From assembly GCA_024449915.1 (NCBI GenBank), contig JAMZAV010002005.1, positions 53,152-117,151 of the forward strand: a stretch of 64,000 nt of DNA. Reading direction: 5' to 3'. This stretch comes from Sweltsa coloradensis. Taxonomy: Eukaryota > Arthropoda > Insecta > Plecoptera > Chloroperlidae. The translations under genes and the position numbers were made by a program. Of the stretch, positions 60,209-64,000 are shown one piece after another; the stretch's first letter is position 1; every line of letters starts with the position of its first letter. The notes under the pieces were generated by a model that saw nothing but the letters and a program-made list of their open reading frames with translations, was not told the origin of the DNA and made no database searches.

Positions 60209-62126
60209 TTTTGAATTGTTCTTTATTTGGAAAAAAAATACAAAATACAGCAATTTCAGACTCCGCAAAACTACTTACGTAGCTTGTCTGCAGAGTCCTC
60301 TTTAACAACAAAACATATATAAACAATATCTCTGACTCTCATTTTGTCGTGATACAATAAATTCAGATAACAAAAAATGAAAAACATTCTAAAAACTAAA
60401 GAGTAACACAATAGTATACAATATAAGAAACAATTACTACCATATAACCACCCCACCAAAGATTACATAACTTCAAAAACAAAAACAAAGACAAATCATA
60501 GACAATAATATTCATTCCCTTTTTATTATCCATTCTTTTATTTTCCTCTTCACCTCATTCATAGATTTAATGATTTTAAATTGTCAGGTAAGGTATTTAA
60601 GAATTTAGGTACAATAATTTTTCTTTCCTGATCTCCATAAGTGTTGTATCTGGTTGCCGGATATAAAAATCTATCTCTATTTCTTGTATCGTATGTATGT
60701 TGCGTCACAGCTAAGTAATCTTTGTCAAAATAGTTATTCGTTAGTATCATATATTCATGTAGTTCATTTACAAACATTAAACCTACATTACCATCTATGT
60801 CATACCTGTGAGGATACATGATCTTAAAAATACGTTTCTGAATGTTAACAATATCTTGCACATATGTACCGGATGTAGCACCCCATGCTAGTAAGCCATA
60901 CCTAATTATAGACTCTACAAGAGCGTGATAGACAACTTTTAAAACACCCCCTTGACATATTGCTTTAGAGTTTTAATACTATACAAAGCTGATCTAAGCC
61001 GATTACATAATTTCTCAATTTGAAAAACTCCATTTGAAATTGTGATCTATTATGACACCTAAATACGTAAATTCTGTTACGTTTTCTAGGTATCTTTTAC
61101 ACATACAATTATCATTTATTGACAGTAATCCCGTTCTATGATTTGCATGCAAACAGGCGTTTTCATGAAACACAATTTCTATTTTCTGATGGGACATAAG
61201 GAGTGTGTATATAGATCACTTTGGTTTTCTTAAATTAATTGTTAGACCATTATCGTGAGCCCATCTCAACAAATTTATAAAATCACGCTGCAATAGCTTT
61301 TTAGCAATTTCTAGATTTTTGTGAACTATCACCAGCGCTGTATCGTCAGCGTACAAAAATGCAAGCATTCTTTACTTCCTTTAACATGTCATTCACATAA
61401 ATGAGGTAAAGCAAAGGGCCCAGAATAGATCCCTGTGGAACTCCTGACGTGATTTCAACATTTTTGCTTAGAACATTATTGACTTTAACAGCATGCATCT
61501 GTTTGAAAGATAATCTTGAAACCAGGTCTAATGATGGCCCCGATATTCCCACTATATCTAAAGCATGCAATAATCGTTTGTGCAACAACGTGTCGAAAGC
61601 TTTGCTGAAATCTATAAAAATTGTTAAAACATTAAGGTTGTTGTTTAACGCCCCCTTTACAATATCTGCGAAGTCGTCAAGCAGTTTCCCTGTACTTTTC
61701 CCTTTTTGGTACCCATATTGTTTTGTATCAATTATTTAAAATCATTTAGGTATTTAATTAGCAAATCTGCCACGTACCGTTCCATTATTTTCTCTATTGA
61801 CGGCAAAATAGAAATAGGTCTATAGTTAGAGAAATCTTTGTGATCGCCATTTTTGTAAACAGGTCTAACAATCGAGCGCTTTAATGGGAGCGGGACACAA
61901 CCCCACGAGAAAGACAGGTTCAATAGATGGGCAATTACAGGGCTAATACTTCCAGCACATAATTGCAAGTCTTTCATTCGAATACCATCTGCACCGGGAC
62001 TTTTTTTGCTATCAAACTCCTTTATTATCTTTTCCACGTCTCTTGAACTTGCTCTTTTCAAATAAAGAGATTGTGTAGCTCGACCACTCCGTGAATCACA
62101 TGTTTTTATAGAACAATCATGTTTAA
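60209..62126 (-). mobile_element. Family I LINE copy (1.9 kb)
   Basis: Collinear with 56967-58900 over its whole length, ~95% alike; cut at ATCATGTTTAAA where array 8 begins. The 3' junction here has only a TTT-run of three before TTGAATTG. Confidence 0.9.
60559..62061 (-). pseudogene. Family I reverse transcriptase, second copy
   Basis: RDVEKIIKEFDSKKSPGADG, SYS-like AHLLNLSFSWGCVPLPLKR, SIVRPVYKNGDHKDFSNYRP and ISILPSIEKIMERYV in one frame (61732-62061); SGVPQGSILGPLLYLIYVND (61346-61588); the thumb EFTYLGVIIDHNFKWSF (61015-61197); and TQHTYDTRNRDRFLYPATRY (60559-60861). Single-base indels separate the parts, including one just before the YADD region. Confidence 0.85.
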
Positions 62127-62127
62127 A

Positions 62128-62185
<58 letters not shown>

Positions 62186-62186
62186 T
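62127..62186. repeat. (TAG)n array 8
   Basis: About 20 units. Confidence 0.95.
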
Positions 62187-62477
62187 AGTTGTTTTTTTTT
62201 TTTTTTTTTTGAATTGTTCTTTATTTGGAAAAAAATACAAAATACAGCAATTTCAGACTCCGCAAAACTACTTACGTAGCTTGTCTGCAGAGTCTCTTTA
62301 ACAACAAAACATATATAAACAATATCTCTGACTCTCATTTTGTCGTGATACAATAAATTCAGATAACAAAAAATGAAAAACATTCTAAAACTAAAGAGTA
62401 ACACAATAGTATACAATATAAGAAACATTATACTACCATATAACCACCCCACCAAAGATTACATAACTTCAAAAAAA

Positions 62478-62479
<2 letters not shown>
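62187..62479 (-). mobile_element. Family I LINE, 3' end (~290 bp)
   Basis: Poly(T)20, the 3' region, then cut at ACTTCAAAAAAAAAG, adjoining array 9. Confidence 0.88.
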
Positions 62480-62564
<85 letters not shown>

Positions 62565-62570
62565 AAGTAG

Positions 62571-62609
<39 letters not shown>

Positions 62610-62626
62610 TAGTAGTAGTAGTAGTT
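62480..62626. repeat. (TAG)n array 9
   Basis: About 48 units with a GAAG/TGAG interruption near 62565. Confidence 0.95.
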
Positions 62627-62676
62627 TGAATTGTTCTTTATTGGAAAAAAAATACAAAATACAACAATTTCAGACT
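62627..62676 (-). mobile_element. Family I LINE, 50-bp 3' stub at an array orientation switch
   Basis: TTTGAATTGTTCTTTATTGG to CAATTTCAGAC, then the array changes from TAG to CTA strand sense. Confidence 0.8.
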
Positions 62677-62698
62677 ACTACTACTACTACTACTACTA

Positions 62699-62730
<32 letters not shown>

Positions 62731-62767
62731 ACTACTACTACTACTTACTACTCTACTTATTACTACA

Positions 62768-62800
<33 letters not shown>
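62677..62800. repeat. (CTA)n array 10, inverted sense
   Basis: CTA units with TTA variants; opposite strand sense to arrays 1-9. Confidence 0.95.
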
Positions 62801-62839
<39 letters not shown>

Positions 62840-63600
62840 AAAGCAATATGTCAAGGGGGGTGTTTTAAAAGTTGTCTATCACGCTCTTGTAGAGTCTATA
62901 ATTAGGTATGGCTTACTAGCATGGGGTGCTACATCCGGTACATATGTGCAAGATATTGTTAACATTCAGAAACGTATTTTTAAGATCATGTATCCTCACA
63001 GGTATGACATAGATGGTAATGTAGGTTAATGTTTGTAAATGAACTACATGAATATATGATACTAACGAATAACTATTTTGACAAAGATTACTTAGCTGTG
63101 ACGCAACATACATACGATACAAGAAATAGAGATAGATTTTTAATACCGGCAACCAGATACAACACTTATGGAGATCAGGAAAGAAAAATTATTGTACCTA
63201 AATTCTAAATACCTTACCTGACAATTAAAATCATTAAAATCTATGAATGAGGTGAAGAGGAAATAAAAGAATGGATAATAAAAAGGGAATGAATATTATT
63301 GTCTATGATTTGTCATTGTTTTTGTTTTTGAAGTTATGTAATCTTTGGTGGGGTGGTTATATGGTAGTATAATGTTTCTTATATTGTATACTATTGTGTT
63401 ACTCTTTAGTTTAGAATGTTTTTCATTTTTTGTTATCTGAATTTATTGTATCACGACAAAATGAGAGTCAGAGATATTGTTTATATATGTTTTGTTGTTA
63501 AAGAGACTCTGCAGACAAGCTACGTAAGTAGTTTTGCGGAGTCTGAAATTGCTGTATTTTGTATTTTTTTCCAAATAAAGAACAATTCAAAAAAAAAAAA
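62801..63600 (+). mobile_element. Family I LINE, plus-strand copy (0.8 kb)
   Basis: Begins with poly(A)34 directly after the (CTA)n array, then YVKGGVLKVVYHALVESIIR and GLLAWGATSGTYVQDIVNIQ coding text, the C-terminal end, and the 3' region to CCAAATAAAGAACAATTC and poly(A), followed by (CTA)n. The mirror of the copies at 57282-57760 and 60545-60990. The poly(A) on the 5'-truncated side is odd. Confidence 0.88.
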
Positions 63601-63601
63601 A

Positions 63602-63632
<31 letters not shown>

Positions 63633-63660
63633 TACTACTACTACTACTACTACTACTACT
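63601..63660. repeat. (CTA)n array 11
   Basis: About 19 units after the LINE's poly(A), same relation of tail to array as in the minus-strand copies. Confidence 0.95.
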
Positions 63661-64000
63661 AAATAGAGATAAGATTTTTAATACCTGGCAACAGTTACAA
63701 ATGAGTGAAAGGGGAAAAAAGATAAAAATTTTAAAAATGAAATTTTTAAAAAATTTTTTGTTAAGAGGAAAATGGGGGGGTTATAAAAAGGGAATAATAT
63801 ATTGTTATTTTGTTTTTTTTTGTTTTTTAATTTTTTTTAAACTTTTTTGGGTGGGAAAAAGGAGAAATATTTTTAAAATTTTTTTTGTGTTATTTGTTTT
63901 AGAAGTTTATTTTTTGATCGAAAATTTTTTTATGAAAAAAAATTAAATATTTTTTATTTTTTTTTTGTTAAAAAATTGCAGGAAATATAAATATTTTCAA
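63661..64000 (+). other. Homopolymer-rich, apparently degraded copy of family I sequence
   Basis: The first ~60 bp (AAATAGAGATAAGATTTTTAAT, then CCTGGCAAC) resemble 63120-63160, and GGTTATAAAAAGGGAATAA resembles 63270-63290, but with many indels and long A/T/G runs (AAAAATTTT, GGGGGGG, TTTTTTTTT). This looks like poor base calling and not biological divergence. The 176-codon frame 63416-63946 crosses into it and is an artefact. Confidence 0.55.

Overview
The window is eukaryotic, AT-rich and almost wholly built from nested mobile elements and tandem repeats. No bacterial-style gene organisation, no CRISPR array and no convincing host gene is visible; one 93-codon reading frame at 29417-29698 is the only weak host-exon candidate. 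An arthropod source is my best guess: there is a (CCTAA)n/(TTAGG)n block of the arthropod telomere type, together with jockey/CR1-type LINEs, Penelope-like elements, hAT-type and TTAA-flanked elements. The species cannot be told from the sequence, and the telomere-type block lies inside a mobile element, so it does not mark a chromosome end.

Layout. 1-750: inverted-repeat element carrying the telomere-type repeats. 890-7645: a complex repeat (here called S) made around an array of ~295-bp units; it is broken by a hAT-type MITE (2281-3189, 8-bp target duplication) and by a 3.1-kb insertion (U) that holds three further nested elements. 7925-9872: 5'-truncated LINE with a long intact reverse-transcriptase frame. 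11345-11688: a SINE whose head is a 5S rRNA sequence. 12060-15010: third, eroded S-type locus with a Cys-rich reading frame. 15851-22835: elements with an ACTAGG leader, one containing a 4.05-kb element (K) with ~550-bp inverted ends and its own Cys-rich C-terminus. 22838-24965: inverted S copy, followed by a palindrome (24780-25320). 27080-28330: LINE remnant. 30580-38590: a head-to-head pair of Penelope-like copies flanked by an 11-bp duplication, the left copy split by a 4.1-kb LINE (31959-36094, TSD TATAT). 38591-45010: ~270-300-bp satellite array interrupted by an ACTAGG element and two adjacent TTAA-flanked elements. 45543-53656: a patchwork of inverted-repeat elements, short tandem repeats and ACTAGG-leader elements. 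53684-63660: alternating (TAG)n arrays and LINE copies, all joined to the array through their 3' poly(A) end in the same strand sense. 63661-64000: homopolymer-rich, apparently degraded sequence.

Two observations stand out. First, at least four sequence-distinct families of short non-autonomous elements share one unusual end plan: a ~25-32-nt leader ACTAGG(A/G)AAACG...GTTG(A/T), then a short motif whose reverse complement forms the 3' end. That motif differs between families but always matches within a family, and most copies have matching 3-nt flanks. Second, two LINE lineages appear to have inserted repeatedly and orientation-specifically into a (TAG)n microsatellite.
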